DNA of 64,000 bases from an uncultured Sphingomonadaceae bacterium (GTDB taxonomy: Bacteria; Pseudomonadota; Alphaproteobacteria; Sphingomonadales; Sphingomonadaceae): contig CAIQHF010000036.1 of the NCBI GenBank assembly GCA_903871605.1, positions 248,001-312,000 of the forward strand, read 5' to 3'. A program made the translations under genes and the position numbers. Below the pieces are notes generated by a model. It did not search any database, was not told the DNA's origin, and saw only the letters and a list, made by a program, of their open reading frames with translations. Positions 25,197 through 34,840 of the stretch are shown here, piece by piece; positions within the stretch are counted from its first letter, which is position 1, and each line of letters starts with the position of its first letter.

Positions 25197-26389
25197 CGCG
25201 CGGCGATCGCAGTCCATCTCCCCGGGCCCGAACCGAGCGTCGCGGCCGGCACGGAGCTTCGGGGGCGATGGTGCGGAAAGCATCCGCCTTCGCCGGCGGT
25301 CCAGTAGACGAGCGTTCGTCGCCAGGCAAGCGGGTCGCGCTCGCGCTCGTACGCGGCGCAGATCGCGGCGACGTCGCGCATGGCGATGCCGAACCGGCCA
25401 CCGCTGCCGCCTCGCCACATCTGCCAGCCGACCTCCGCTGCACGGATGCCTGTCAGGGGATCGGCAATCGCGTCGCCGACAAACCCGACACCACCGGTCG
25501 CGTCATACAATTCGGCGCTTAGCCCGGCGGCCACGCCGACATCGTCGCCGAAGCCCACCCAGTTGGCGGCCTCGCCAGTGGTGCCGTGCGCGGTGATCGT
25601 GAGCCAGACGAGACCGGGCGTCGCTGCCACGATCGCCGCGGCGTCGATCCCCAATTGCGCAAGTGCGCGGGGGCGCGCGGCCTCGATGACGATGTCGGCA
25701 TCCATGATCAGCGCCAACAGCGCCTGCCGGTCTGCCACGTCGCGAAGATCGAGCGCGACGCTCTGCTTGCCCTGGTTGAGCAGCGCGTGGAACGCTGGCT
25801 GTCCGTCGCGCATCGCGTCGGGCCGCTGCGTGCTTTCGACCTTGATGACCTCGGCACCGGCCAGCCATAGAAGATGCGCCGCGAGCGGGCCTGCCCACAA
25901 GGCCGACAGATCGAGCACGCGCGGCCGGCCGCGGCGTGTTCCGACGAACGCCAGACCCGGGCAGAGCAGCGAATGGGATTGGGGGCGAGCGGGGCGGCAT
26001 TCGCGCATCGTCGCGATCGGCAGCCCCATCGTCCGCCCGCGCGCGACCAGAGCGGCCGCCTCCCGATTGCCCACGCGGTGTGCGATCGCCGCGTCGTCGT
26101 CGGGATCGAGCGCGGCATCCTCGAACAACGCCGGCATGAGTTCGCGATCGGAAGGCCGCGCGAGATTGAGCGCGACGAAATCGTCTCGCGCGGCGATCAG
26201 CCGGCACGCACCACCCGCCGAAATGCGCCCGGGTATCGACGCACCGATCAGGATCGCACGCTCGCCGAGCAGCGTCCCGCCATCGAGCGCCGCGATCGCG
26301 GCGCTTGCGGTTGCGCGGGCAAGCCGTGCCAGCATCGCGTCGGCCGCGCGGGACAGCGGGATGACCGGCCCGGCTGCGACGATCTTCAC
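25190..26389 (-). CDS. Family III CoA-transferase with extra N-terminal segment
   Basis: A 399-aa CaiB/BaiF-type protein. The motif that usually opens the family, RVLDLSALWAGPLAAHLL...AEVIKVE, starts only at residue 157. It is followed by GKQSVALDL, WVGFGDDVGVAAG (candidate catalytic Asp about 282) and GDAIADPLTGIRAA. The first 156 residues are an additional segment. The family moves CoA between carboxylic acids. It starts with GTG and its start overlaps the ligase stop (GTGA), so it is translated with the acyl-CoA ligase; the amidohydrolase follows with a 7-nt overlap. Confidence 0.82.
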   Translation of the reverse strand: MKIVAAGPVIPLSRAADAMLARLARATASAAIAALDGGTLLGERAILIGASIPGRISAGGACRLIAARDDFVALNLARPSDRELMPALFEDAALDPDDDAAIAHRVGNREAAALVARGRTMGLPIATMRECRPARPQSHSLLCPGLAFVGTRRGRPRVLDLSALWAGPLAAHLLWLAGAEVIKVESTQRPDAMRDGQPAFHALLNQGKQSVALDLRDVADRQALLALIMDADIVIEAARPRALAQLGIDAAAIVAATPGLVWLTITAHGTTGEAANWVGFGDDVGVAAGLSAELYDATGGVGFVGDAIADPLTGIRAAEVGWQMWRGGSGGRFGIAMRDVAAICAAYERERDPLAWRRTLVYWTAGEGGCFPHHRPRSSVPAATLGSGPGRWTAIAARC

Positions 26390-27888
26390 GCCTGGAATAA
26401 TTTGCGGACCTCGCGCCGTAGCAGCTTGCCCATCTCGTTATAGGGCAGCGCATCGCGCACCACGATCCGCTCGGGCACGCGCGACGACCGCAGCCGGTCG
26501 CGCACCAGCGTACGAAGCTCCGTTTCGCTGGGCGCCGCGCATCCCGGCTTCACGACCAGGGCGACGCCCACGGCCTCGCCCCATTCGACCGAAGGCACGC
26601 CGACCGCGGCGACCTCCGCGACGGCGGGATGGGTCAGCAGGACATCCTCGATCTCTCCCGGGGAAATATTCTCGCCGCCGCGCACGATCACGTCGTCGGC
26701 GCGACCGGTGAGGAAGAGATAGCCCTCCGCGTCGAGCCATCCTGCATCACGCGTCGGGAACCAGCCCTCGGCATCGAGCGCGCTGCGTTCCTTATATTCT
26801 CCGGATACCTGGTCGCCGCGGACGTAGATTTCGCCACGTTCGCCGGCGGGGAGGGGGCGGCCCTCGTCGTCGCGGATCTCCAGCTCGATCGTCGGCAGCG
26901 GCCTGCCCACCGAACCCAGGCGCGCGCGCACCGCGGGATCGCCGGCACGATGCGCGACGCGATGCTCGTCGGGGCCGAGCAGCGCGATCGTCGAGCTGGT
27001 CTCGGTCAGTCCATAGGCGTTGGTGAAGCCCGTGTCCGGAAAGAGCGAGAGCGCTCGGTCGATCATCTCGGCGGGCATCCGGCCACCGCCATAGGCGATA
27101 GCGCGTAGCGACCCGAGATCTGGCTTGGCCCCCTCGTCGATCCGCGCGATGATCCGCGAAAGCATCGTCGGGACGACGAAGGCGTTGGTCGCGTGTTCGG
27201 CGGCAGCCAACGCGAGCCAGGCATCGGGATCGAACGCGGGCAGTAGCAGGATGCGTCGCATCGCGTAGATCGAGCTGAGCAGCGCGGCGATACCCGCGAT
27301 ATGATAGGGCGGCACGCTGACCAGCGCGGCCTCGTCCTCACCCGCGGACATGAACTCGACGGTGCCGAGGATATAGGAAAGCAGGTTGGCGTGACGCAAC
27401 ACCGCCGCCTTCGGCGCCGCCGTCGTCCCGCTGGTGAAGAGCTGGACGGCGATCGGCTCGTCTGCCTCGGGCGGCTCCGCCGCGGCCTCGCCGAGCGTCT
27501 CCGCCTCGGCGACGAACGTCGGGCGCGTCAGAACCACATGTTCCGCATGGTGGCCGAGCCGCTGGACGCGATCTGCGTCGCCCACGATGTAGGCGGGAGC
27601 GATCCGCGCCACCAGCGACGCCAGGTCGGCGTCGGCCAGCCTGTAGTTGAGCGGGACATAGGGAATGCCGGCGAGCGCCGCGCCGAACAGCGCAATTGCC
27701 GCCGCCTCGCTATTCTCGTCGAGCAGCGCGACGTGGCCGCAACCGCTTTGGGTGATCATCTCCGCCGCGCCGATCGCCGCGCGCCACAGCTCGCCATACG
27801 TCCAGCGCCGACCGTCGCAGACCAGCCCGATCATATCGGGGCCCGCCTCGGCGGCCATTTGGAGGATCAACGACAGGTTCATCGGCAC
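26386..27888 (-). CDS. AMP-forming acyl-CoA ligase (2)
   Basis: A 500-aa ANL-superfamily ligase with a phosphate-binding loop (LFTSGTTAAPKAAVLRH, about 150-166), NAYGLTETSS (A5), FLTGRADDVIVRGGENI (A7/A8) and a C-terminal catalytic Lys in NEMGKLLRR. It activates an unknown carboxylate to its CoA ester. It is the second member of a leftward, nearly gap-free run: small Cys protein, ligase, CoA-transferase, amidohydrolase. The 3-nt gap upstream and 4-nt overlap downstream point to one transcript. Confidence 0.92.
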   Translation of the reverse strand: MPMNLSLILQMAAEAGPDMIGLVCDGRRWTYGELWRAAIGAAEMITQSGCGHVALLDENSEAAAIALFGAALAGIPYVPLNYRLADADLASLVARIAPAYIVGDADRVQRLGHHAEHVVLTRPTFVAEAETLGEAAAEPPEADEPIAVQLFTSGTTAAPKAAVLRHANLLSYILGTVEFMSAGEDEAALVSVPPYHIAGIAALLSSIYAMRRILLLPAFDPDAWLALAAAEHATNAFVVPTMLSRIIARIDEGAKPDLGSLRAIAYGGGRMPAEMIDRALSLFPDTGFTNAYGLTETSSTIALLGPDEHRVAHRAGDPAVRARLGSVGRPLPTIELEIRDDEGRPLPAGERGEIYVRGDQVSGEYKERSALDAEGWFPTRDAGWLDAEGYLFLTGRADDVIVRGGENISPGEIEDVLLTHPAVAEVAAVGVPSVEWGEAVGVALVVKPGCAAPSETELRTLVRDRLRSSRVPERIVVRDALPYNEMGKLLRREVRKLFQA

Positions 27889-27891
27889 ATA

Positions 27892-28182
27892 TCAGTCGGA
27901 GGAGGGAAGCGGCTTTGCATCCTTGGTCGAAAGCGCGACGCCGTCGAGCGACAGCGAACCCCTGCCAGGCTTGACGCAGAGCAGCTCGACGGTGCCCGCG
28001 GCGTCGACATAGCGTTTGCCGATCTTGCTGCCGGCCGCGAAGGCCGGGTCGATCGCGAGCAGTTCGGCAGGCCTGGTATCGACCATCGGCGCGCCGCCGC
28101 ACGACACCATGGCGGCGCCCCCCTTGATCACCATCACTTCGGTGTCGCACACCGCACTTTTGAGCTTGGTTCCCGGCTTCAT
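27892..28182 (-). CDS. Small conserved Cys-containing protein
   Basis: A 96-aa protein with three cysteines (SAVCDTEV, MVSCGGAP, ELLCVKP), beta-rich and without a signal peptide. The CDTEVMVIKG...CGGAPM pattern looks like a small metal- or thiol-binding domain, but I do not recognise a named family. GAGGA precedes the ATG. It lies 28 nt behind a family III CoA-transferase and 3 nt before an acyl-CoA ligase. It is probably an accessory to the CoA chemistry of this unit. Confidence 0.7.
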   Translation of the reverse strand: MKPGTKLKSAVCDTEVMVIKGGAAMVSCGGAPMVDTRPAELLAIDPAFAAGSKIGKRYVDAAGTVELLCVKPGRGSLSLDGVALSTKDAKPLPSSD

Positions 28183-28210
28183 GCGGTCCTCGATTGTTGG
28201 ACGGAACGGA

Positions 28211-29434
28211 TCAGGCGATCGCCCCGGCAGCCTTAAGGCTCTCTATCCTATCCCATTCGAGGCCGATCTCCATCAGGAAGGTCTCGGTATGCTCCGAGGC
28301 CTGCGGCGAGCGCGTCGTCTCGACGGGCTCGTGATCGAACTGCACGGGGTTGCGGACCAGCTTCAGCGGCTTGCCTTCGTCCATCTCGACCTCGACGACC
28401 ATGTCGTTGGCGAGCGCCTGCTCGTCGCTGAGCAGGTCCTTGAGGCTCTGGATCGGCGCCCATTGGCCCTTGAGCGTCTTGAGGTGCGTGCGCCAATAGG
28501 CGAACGGCTGCTTGGCGAATGCGGCGACGAGGATGTCGCTTGCGGCGCCTGCATTCTCGATCAGCTTATGAACATCGGCGAAGCGCGGATCGTCGGCGGC
28601 CTCGGGGACGCCGACATGCTCGAACGTGTCGCGGATCAGACCCGTCGGGCTCACCATGCAAAGATTGATCGTGCCGCCATCCGACGTGCGGAAATTGCCC
28701 ATCAGCGGGTTCCGCGCCGATCCGCCCGAGACGGGCATCCCGTTGCGCGTCATGATCCCCGTCTCGGCAACCTGTGCGATCAGCGCGCCCGACGCCCACC
28801 ACGCCGCGCTGAGCAGCGACATATCCATCTCGACCGCCTCGCCGGTCCGCTCCCGGTGGAACAGCGCGCCGGAAATGCCTCCGGCGATGAACATGCCGCC
28901 GATCGAATCGCCAAATGCCGGAATGCCCTGCGTCAGCGGCCCCTCGAGCGCCTCGGGGGTCATCGAATAGGCGATCCCGCTGCGCGACCAGAAGGCGGTG
29001 CCGTCGAAGCCGCCGGTCTCGCGCTCGGCGCCCTTGTCGCCATAGGCCGAGCCGCGTGCATAGATGATCTTGGGGTTGACCGCGCGGATATGCTCGATGT
29101 CGAACTTGTTCTTCTGGCGGACCTGGGGAAGATAGTTGGTCAGGAACACGTCCGCCGTCGCGGCGATCTCGTAGAGCAGTTCCTGACCCTCGGGGGTGGA
29201 CAGGTCGATGCCGACGCTGCGCTTGCCGCGGTTGGGATGTTCGAACAGCGTGTGCCGGGCGGGGTCGAGCGTGACGCCGCCCATGTTGAGAAAGCCGCGC
29301 TGCGTGTCGCCGCGCACCGGGTGCTCGATCTTGATCACGTCGGCCCCCCAATCCGCGAGCACCGCGCCGGCGGCGGGCACGAACGTGAACTGCGCCACCT
29401 CCAATACCCGCACTCCCTTCATCACCTGCGTCAT
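28211..29434 (-). CDS. Family III CoA-transferase (CaiB/BaiF)
   Basis: A 407-aa CoA-transferase with the usual order: [27 protein letters not shown] at the N-terminus, [14 protein letters not shown], the nucleophilic Asp in TGGFDGTAF (about Asp144), and [13 protein letters not shown]. It should form a CoA ester from an acid and a donor acyl-CoA. The start at 29434 has GGAGAG upstream; a start six codons earlier is less likely. It heads the leftward unit with the small Cys protein, ligase, second CoA-transferase and amidohydrolase. An SDR is divergent. Confidence 0.9.
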   Translation of the reverse strand: MTQVMKGVRVLEVAQFTFVPAAGAVLADWGADVIKIEHPVRGDTQRGFLNMGGVTLDPARHTLFEHPNRGKRSVGIDLSTPEGQELLYEIAATADVFLTNYLPQVRQKNKFDIEHIRAVNPKIIYARGSAYGDKGAERETGGFDGTAFWSRSGIAYSMTPEALEGPLTQGIPAFGDSIGGMFIAGGISGALFHRERTGEAVEMDMSLLSAAWWASGALIAQVAETGIMTRNGMPVSGGSARNPLMGNFRTSDGGTINLCMVSPTGLIRDTFEHVGVPEAADDPRFADVHKLIENAGAASDILVAAFAKQPFAYWRTHLKTLKGQWAPIQSLKDLLSDEQALANDMVVEVEMDEGKPLKLVRNPVQFDHEPVETTRSPQASEHTETFLMEIGLEWDRIESLKAAGAIA

Positions 29435-29715
29435 AACTCTCCACACCCCCAATCTGTCGGCCGCGGCGACGGACGACAGCGCTTGCGCCTGCTCGGCGCT
29501 GCGATTGGGAGAAGATTAGCCGCCGCCTTCCTAAAAGGCATTACCGCAAAGGCCCGGCCGGTGGTTCTGCGCCACGGCGATATTCCACCGCGCCCCCGCG
29601 ATATGGCGGCCGCCGATGCCGCATCGCCTTGCCGCGCCGGGCCCGGCCTGCGAACATTGCCCGGCACATGGAAGGGCACCGGTCACCGGCGCCGCGGGGA
29701 GCGGGAAGGCACAGC

Positions 29716-30498
29716 ATGAAGATCGATTTCTCCACGTCGGCGGTCGTCACCGGTGGGGCTTCGGGGCTCGGCAAGGCCAGCGTCCAGGCGCTCGCGGCGG
29801 CGGGCATCAAGGTCGCCATCTTCGATCTCAACGAAGCGGCGGGTGAGGCGATCGCGGCGGAGGTCGGCGGCGTTTACTGCAAGGTCAACATCCTCGAGGA
29901 GGATAGCGTGCTCGCCGGGTTCGAGAAAGCGCGCGCTGCGAACGGGCAGGAGCGGGTACTCGTCCACTGTGCGCAGGTCTGCAAGGGTGCCAAGACCGTC
30001 AGCCGCAAGAAGGACAGCGGCGAGCTCCGCCGGATGACGACCGAGGATTATGTCTTTTCGGCGCAGGGCGTGCTCATCGCCAGCTACCGCGTCGCCTCGA
30101 TCTCGGCCTTGGGGATGGCGGCGCTCGAACCGCTGGAGGATGGCGAGCGTGGTGTCGTCACGCTGACGTCGAGCGCGGCTGCGCAGGACGGTCAGGTCGG
30201 CCAGGTCGCCTATGGATCGCTCAAGGCGGGCGTCAACGGGATGGTCCTGCCAATGGCGCGTGACCTCATGGATTTCGGCATCCGCGTCAATTCTATCATG
30301 CCGGGCATTTTTGCGACGCCGCCGATGCTGGGGGTGCCCGCACCGATACTCGAGTCGCTCGCCGCCTCGGTGCCGTTTCCCAAGCGGTTGGGGAAGCCGG
30401 AGGAATTCGGCTCGCTGGTGCTCGAGCTCGTGCGCAACAGCTATTTCAACGGTCAGGCGCTCCGCCTCGACGGCGCGATCCGGATGGCGCCACGCTGA
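29716..30498 (+). CDS. SDR, hydroxyacyl-CoA dehydrogenase type II-like, variant active-site loop
   Basis: A 260-aa SDR close in layout to 17beta-HSD10-type 3-hydroxyacyl-CoA dehydrogenases: TGGASGLG at the N-terminus, Ser in TLTSSAA, YGSLKAG as the Tyr-x-x-x-Lys pair, and C-terminal LDGAIRMAPR. The NCAG motif seen in the paralogue at 38803-39564 is here HCAQ (in VLVHCAQVCKG), changing the Asn and Gly that shape the cofactor and proton-relay site. GGGAAGG precedes the ATG. The MFS gene follows after 50 nt. Confidence 0.85.
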   Translation: MKIDFSTSAVVTGGASGLGKASVQALAAAGIKVAIFDLNEAAGEAIAAEVGGVYCKVNILEEDSVLAGFEKARAANGQERVLVHCAQVCKGAKTVSRKKDSGELRRMTTEDYVFSAQGVLIASYRVASISALGMAALEPLEDGERGVVTLTSSAAAQDGQVGQVAYGSLKAGVNGMVLPMARDLMDFGIRVNSIMPGIFATPPMLGVPAPILESLAASVPFPKRLGKPEEFGSLVLELVRNSYFNGQALRLDGAIRMAPR

Positions 30499-30548
30499 TT
30501 TGCCGGTAGAGAAGGACGGGACGGCTGGTCCCGCATATTGGGGGATGC

Positions 30549-32222
30549 ATGGCCGAGACGTCGCAGGCGCAAGGCAAGCCGCGCTGGAAGGCGCTCGAAC
30601 CGCTTCGCGACGCGACCTTCCGCAACATCTGGACGGCGAGCCTGCTGTCGAATTTCGGCCAGCTCGTGCTCGGCGTCGCCGCCGCGTGGGAGATGACCCG
30701 GCTGGCGTCCGCCGGGATGGTCGCGCTGGTCCAGACCGCGCTGATGCTGCCGCTGATGCTGGTCGCGGTCCCTGCGGGCGCGATCGCCGACATGTTCGAT
30801 CGCCGCAAGATCGCGATGACGGGGCTCGCCTTCTCGACGCTCGCGGCCACAACGCTCACATTGCTGTCGACCGCGGGGCTGGCGGGCCCCCGGGTGCTGC
30901 TCGCCTTCTGCTTCCTGATCGGCGGCGGCGTCGCGCTCTATAGCCCGGCGTGGCAGGCATCGATCAGCGAGCAGGTGCCCCCCGCGCAACTGCCCGCCGC
31001 CGTGTCGCTGGGTTCGGTCAGCTACAATATCGCGCGCAGTTTCGGTCCCGCGCTCGGTGGCATGATCGTGCTCGCTTTGGGAGCCAAGGCGGCGTTCGCG
31101 ACCAACGCCTTGCTCTACCTGCCGCTGCTCGGCGCCTTCTTCCTGTGGCGTCGCCGTCACACGCCGCCGCGGCTCCCGCCGGAGCGCCTGCCGCGCGCGA
31201 TCGTGTCCGGGCTGCGCTATGCCATCCACGCCCCGGCGGTCCGCACCGTGATGCTTCGCGCCGTCGCGTTCGGACTGATGGGTGCCGCAACCGCGGCGCT
31301 GACCCCGCTCGTCGCGCGCGACGTGCTGCACGGCAATGCGGCCACCTACGGCCTGCTGCTCGGCGCGACCGGCGTCGGCGCGGTGATCGGCGCGTTGCTG
31401 GTGAGCGACCTGCGCGATCGGCTGTCCCCCGAGATTTCGGTCCGGATCGCGACCATCGCGGTCGGGTTGATGGTGCTGACGATCGGCCTCAGCCACCATC
31501 TGCTGCTGACGATGGCGGCGATGGCGGTGGCGGGCGCGGCCAATATGATCACGATCTCGATGCTCAACGTGGCGATCCAGCTCTCTGTGCCGCGCTGGGT
31601 GACCGCTCGCTCGCTCGCCTGGTATCAATCGTCGCTGACCGGGGGGCTGGCGGTCGGATCATGGTTCTGGGGGCAGGTGACGACGGATCACGGCATCGCA
31701 ACGGCGCTGATCGCCTCCGCCGTCGGCCTGCTGCTGCTCCCCCTGCTCGGGCTCTTGTTGCCGCTGCCGGCGGCAATGGACGCCGACGTCGGTCTCGTCG
31801 AGCTCACCAACGAGCCCGATATCCGGCTGGCGATCACGCATCGCAGTGGGCCGATCGTGGTCGAGATCGACTATCGCGTCGAGCCGGCAGAGGCGCGCAA
31901 TTTCTACGATGCGATGCTCGCGCTGCAGGGGGTGCGGCTACGCAACGGTGCGTTCGACTGGTCGATCGCACGCGATCTCGGCGACGTCGCGTTGTGGACC
32001 GAGCGCTTTCACTTCCCGACATGGCAGGATTATCTGCGACAGCGCACCCGTTTCACCCAGGCCGATCTCGCGGTGCAGGCGGCCGCCGACACCTATAACG
32101 GACTTGCAGCCGGCGAGCGCATATTGAGGCGGCGGCTCGAACGGCCGCTGGGCTCGGTGCGCTGGCGCGCCGAGACGCCCGATCCGCAGGGCGCGCCGAC
32201 GCTCGGCATATACGCGCCATAA
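30549..32222 (+). CDS. MFS transporter with C-terminal cytoplasmic domain (MFS_3/EntS-like)
   Basis: A 557-aa membrane protein. Residues about 15-410 hold roughly 10-12 hydrophobic helices with the MFS signature loop FDRRKIAM. The last about 145 residues (from about 412) are soluble, with FYDAMLALQGVRLRNGAFDW and FHFPTWQDYLRQRTRF, resembling the ABM-like tail found on MFS_3 proteins. The group exports siderophores and other metabolites, so efflux of a catabolic intermediate or xenobiotic is likely here. It sits behind the SDR and converges, almost without a gap, on the GMC oxidoreductase gene. Confidence 0.87.
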   Translation: MAETSQAQGKPRWKALEPLRDATFRNIWTASLLSNFGQLVLGVAAAWEMTRLASAGMVALVQTALMLPLMLVAVPAGAIADMFDRRKIAMTGLAFSTLAATTLTLLSTAGLAGPRVLLAFCFLIGGGVALYSPAWQASISEQVPPAQLPAAVSLGSVSYNIARSFGPALGGMIVLALGAKAAFATNALLYLPLLGAFFLWRRRHTPPRLPPERLPRAIVSGLRYAIHAPAVRTVMLRAVAFGLMGAATAALTPLVARDVLHGNAATYGLLLGATGVGAVIGALLVSDLRDRLSPEISVRIATIAVGLMVLTIGLSHHLLLTMAAMAVAGAANMITISMLNVAIQLSVPRWVTARSLAWYQSSLTGGLAVGSWFWGQVTTDHGIATALIASAVGLLLLPLLGLLLPLPAAMDADVGLVELTNEPDIRLAITHRSGPIVVEIDYRVEPAEARNFYDAMLALQGVRLRNGAFDWSIARDLGDVALWTERFHFPTWQDYLRQRTRFTQADLAVQAAADTYNGLAAGERILRRRLERPLGSVRWRAETPDPQGAPTLGIYAP

Positions 32223-32225
32223 CGC

Positions 32226-33830
32226 CTAACGTCGCGCGGCAAGGATCATCGCGGCGCCCTTCTCGGCGATCATCACCGTCGGCGCGTGCGTGTTGCCCGA
32301 CGTGATCGTCGGCATCACCGACGCGTCGACGACGCGCAGCCCGGTTACCCCGCGGACACGAAGCTGGTGATCGACGACCGCGCCCATCGCGGCGGTGCCG
32401 ACCGGATGGAAGATGGTGGTCGCGATCCGGCCGATCGCCCGTTCGATCTCGGCATCGCTCTCGGTATCGGGCCCGGGACGAAACTCCTCGGAGTGATAGC
32501 GTGCCATCGCCGGTTGCGCGACGATCCGCCGGGTGAGGCGCACCGCCGCGATCGCCGTACGACGATCGCTTTCGGTCGCGAGATAATTGGGCCGGATCGC
32601 GGGCGCCGCCGCCGGATCTGCGGACGAGATATGCACGCTGCCGCGGCTTTCGGGGCGCAGGTGGGCAACGCTCGCCGTGAAGGCAGCGAAGGCATCGAGC
32701 GCGCCGCCGAATGTCGCGAGGCTGAGCGGCTGGAGGTGAAATTGAAGGTCGGGGGTCGCGCAAAGGGGATCGGAGCGCGCGAAGATGCCGAGTTGAGAGG
32801 GTGCCATCGCCATCGGCCCCGATCGGCTCAGCAGATATTCGAGCGCGATCCGCGTCTTGCCCAGCCACGATCCGGCCCGGATGTTGAGCGTGTCGGCGCC
32901 TTCGACGCGATAGGCGCAGCGGATCTGGAGATGATCCTGAAGATTTTCGCCGACCCCGGCGAGATGATGGACCGGCGTCACACCAAGGGCCTGGAGTCGG
33001 GCGCCGTCGCCGATCCCCGACCGCTCGAGCAATGCGGGCGATCCGATCGCTCCGGCCGACAGGATCACGTCGCCTCGTGCCAGCGCGACCCGGCGTCGTC
33101 CGCCGGCGTCGTAGAGAAGCCCCATCGCGCGGCCCTCGTCGAACAGCAGGTGATGCGCCGTGGCGCCGGTCTGGACCCGCAGGTTGGGACGGTGCAGCGC
33201 CGGACGCAGGAAGGCGCGCGCCGCGCTCCAGCGCACCCCGCGCCTCTGCGTCACCTGAAAATAGGACGAGCCGAAATTGTCGCCGGTGTTGAAGTCCGTC
33301 GTCCGCGGGATGCCGGCCTGCTCCGCCGCGTCACGGAAGGCGTCGAGCAGATCCCAGCGCAGCCGCTGCGTCTCGACGCGCAGTTCGCCGCCGGACGCAT
33401 GGAACGGCGTCGAGCCCGCATAATGATCCTCCGACTTCAGGAACCAGGGGAGCACGTCGTCCCAGCCCCAGCCGACATGGCCGGCCTGGCGCCAGCCGTC
33501 ATAGTCCGCGCTCTGGCCGCGCATGTAAATCATGCCGTTGATCGCGGACGAGCCGCCGAGCACGCGTCCGCGCGGATAGTTGAGCGCCCGCCCGTCAAGC
33601 CGCGCCTCGGGATCGGTCCGGTAGAGCCAGTCCGCGCGCGGATTGCCCATGGCATAGAGATAGCCGACGGGGATGTGCAGCCAGATCCAATTGTCGCGCC
33701 CGCCAGCTTCGAGCAGCAAAACGCGGTTCGCGGGATCGGCGCTCAGCCGATTGGCGAGGACGCAGCCGGCGCTCCCCGCACCGACGACGATATAGTCATA
33801 TTCGCCATCGTCCTCCGCGGTTGGAAGCAT
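32226..33830 (-). CDS. GMC-family FAD-dependent oxidoreductase (choline dehydrogenase-like)
   Basis: A 534-aa flavoprotein with the FAD-binding GAGSAG (17-22), the GMC signature GRVLGGSSAINGMIYMRG, a second signature LSAGAIGSPALLERSG, and a C-terminal active site with FHPVGTAAMG and GNTHAPTVM (His and Asn/His). It oxidises a primary or secondary alcohol to a carbonyl. Its start overlaps the stop of the upstream MDR gene by one base (TGATG), so the pair is co-translated. Confidence 0.93.
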   Translation of the reverse strand: MLPTAEDDGEYDYIVVGAGSAGCVLANRLSADPANRVLLLEAGGRDNWIWLHIPVGYLYAMGNPRADWLYRTDPEARLDGRALNYPRGRVLGGSSAINGMIYMRGQSADYDGWRQAGHVGWGWDDVLPWFLKSEDHYAGSTPFHASGGELRVETQRLRWDLLDAFRDAAEQAGIPRTTDFNTGDNFGSSYFQVTQRRGVRWSAARAFLRPALHRPNLRVQTGATAHHLLFDEGRAMGLLYDAGGRRRVALARGDVILSAGAIGSPALLERSGIGDGARLQALGVTPVHHLAGVGENLQDHLQIRCAYRVEGADTLNIRAGSWLGKTRIALEYLLSRSGPMAMAPSQLGIFARSDPLCATPDLQFHLQPLSLATFGGALDAFAAFTASVAHLRPESRGSVHISSADPAAAPAIRPNYLATESDRRTAIAAVRLTRRIVAQPAMARYHSEEFRPGPDTESDAEIERAIGRIATTIFHPVGTAAMGAVVDHQLRVRGVTGLRVVDASVMPTITSGNTHAPTVMIAEKGAAMILAARR

Positions 33831-34840
33831 CAGGCGAAATCGATGACGATCTTGCCGAAATGCCGGCCGGTCTGGAGATGGCGCAATGCGTCGGGGAGTT
33901 GCTCGAAGGGGTAGTGACGGTCGATCACCGGATGCAGGTGGTGGAAGGCGATCGCGCGGTTCATGTCCTCGAAGTCCGCGCGGCTGCCGACGCGGACCAT
34001 GGCGAGATCGACGCTGCTCGAGAAGATCGCGCCCGATCCCTGCGGCCGCCCGGTCAGCAGGCCGACCACCGCCAGTCGCCCGCCGACGCGCGTCGCCCGC
34101 ATCGCGCGGTCGATCGTCTCGGCGCCGCCGACGTCGACGGTGAGGTCGACGCCGGTTCCGCCGGTCAGCGCGCGCACCGCCTCATGCCAGTCGGGATCGG
34201 CGCGATAGTCGATCGTCTCGTCGGCGCCGAGCGCGCGAAGCCGGGTGCAGCGCGCCGGGCTCGACGAGGTCATGATCACCCGCGCACCGAACAGCTTCGC
34301 GAACTGGAGCGCGAAGACCGAGACGCCGCCGGCCCCCTGGAGCAGCACCGTCATGCCCGGCAGAAGCGGCGCGGCACCGCACAGCGCATGCCATGCCGTG
34401 ACGGCCGCGCAGGGCAGGGTGGCACCCTCGGCGAAACTGAGGTGCGCGGGCAGCACCACCGCTTCGGACTGATCGACGACGATCTCGTCGCGCATCACGC
34501 CCTGGATCGCGCCGCCACGTCCCACGGCGCCGGGCGTCGGCCTGAACGCGCCGCCCTGCCAATCTGGGTTGAATGTCAGGGCGACACGGTCGCCGAGCTT
34601 CACCCGCCAAACGTCGGGTGCGACCTCGGTCACTTCGCCCGCGCCATCGGAACATGGCACCAGATCGGGTCGCGTGATCGCGCGCAGTTCGCCCGTCACG
34701 GTCAGCAGGTCGCGATAGTTGATCGACGCGGCGCGCATCGCGACGCGGACCTGCCCCGCTCCCAGAAGCCCCGGCCGCGGAACGTCCTCGATCGTCAACG
34801 TGTCGATGCCGTCGAGCCGGTGCGAGAGGAAGCTGCGCAT
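33830..34840 (-). CDS. MDR-family oxidoreductase, quinone reductase/enoyl reductase-like
   Basis: A 336-aa zinc-independent medium-chain dehydrogenase. It has an N-terminal GroES-like fold (ASINYRDLLTVTGEL...LVPCSDGAGEV) and a Rossmann domain with LLQGAGGVSVFALQFAKLFGA. No structural-zinc Cys cluster is seen. The frame extends upstream, but the first sensible start is the ATG at 34840; earlier residues are Arg-rich shadow sequence. Members reduce activated double bonds or quinones with NADPH. It is coupled to the GMC oxidoreductase gene downstream. Confidence 0.88.
   Translation of the reverse strand: MRSFLSHRLDGIDTLTIEDVPRPGLLGAGQVRVAMRAASINYRDLLTVTGELRAITRPDLVPCSDGAGEVTEVAPDVWRVKLGDRVALTFNPDWQGGAFRPTPGAVGRGGAIQGVMRDEIVVDQSEAVVLPAHLSFAEGATLPCAAVTAWHALCGAAPLLPGMTVLLQGAGGVSVFALQFAKLFGARVIMTSSSPARCTRLRALGADETIDYRADPDWHEAVRALTGGTGVDLTVDVGGAETIDRAMRATRVGGRLAVVGLLTGRPQGSGAIFSSSVDLAMVRVGSRADFEDMNRAIAFHHLHPVIDRHYPFEQLPDALRHLQTGRHFGKIVIDFA

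Noticed and set aside
23904-25307. Long plus-strand open frame of 467 codons opposite the YtcJ-like amidohydrolase
   Set aside because: Arg/Asp/Gly-rich shadow of the real gene on the other strand; no ribosome-binding site or family motif.
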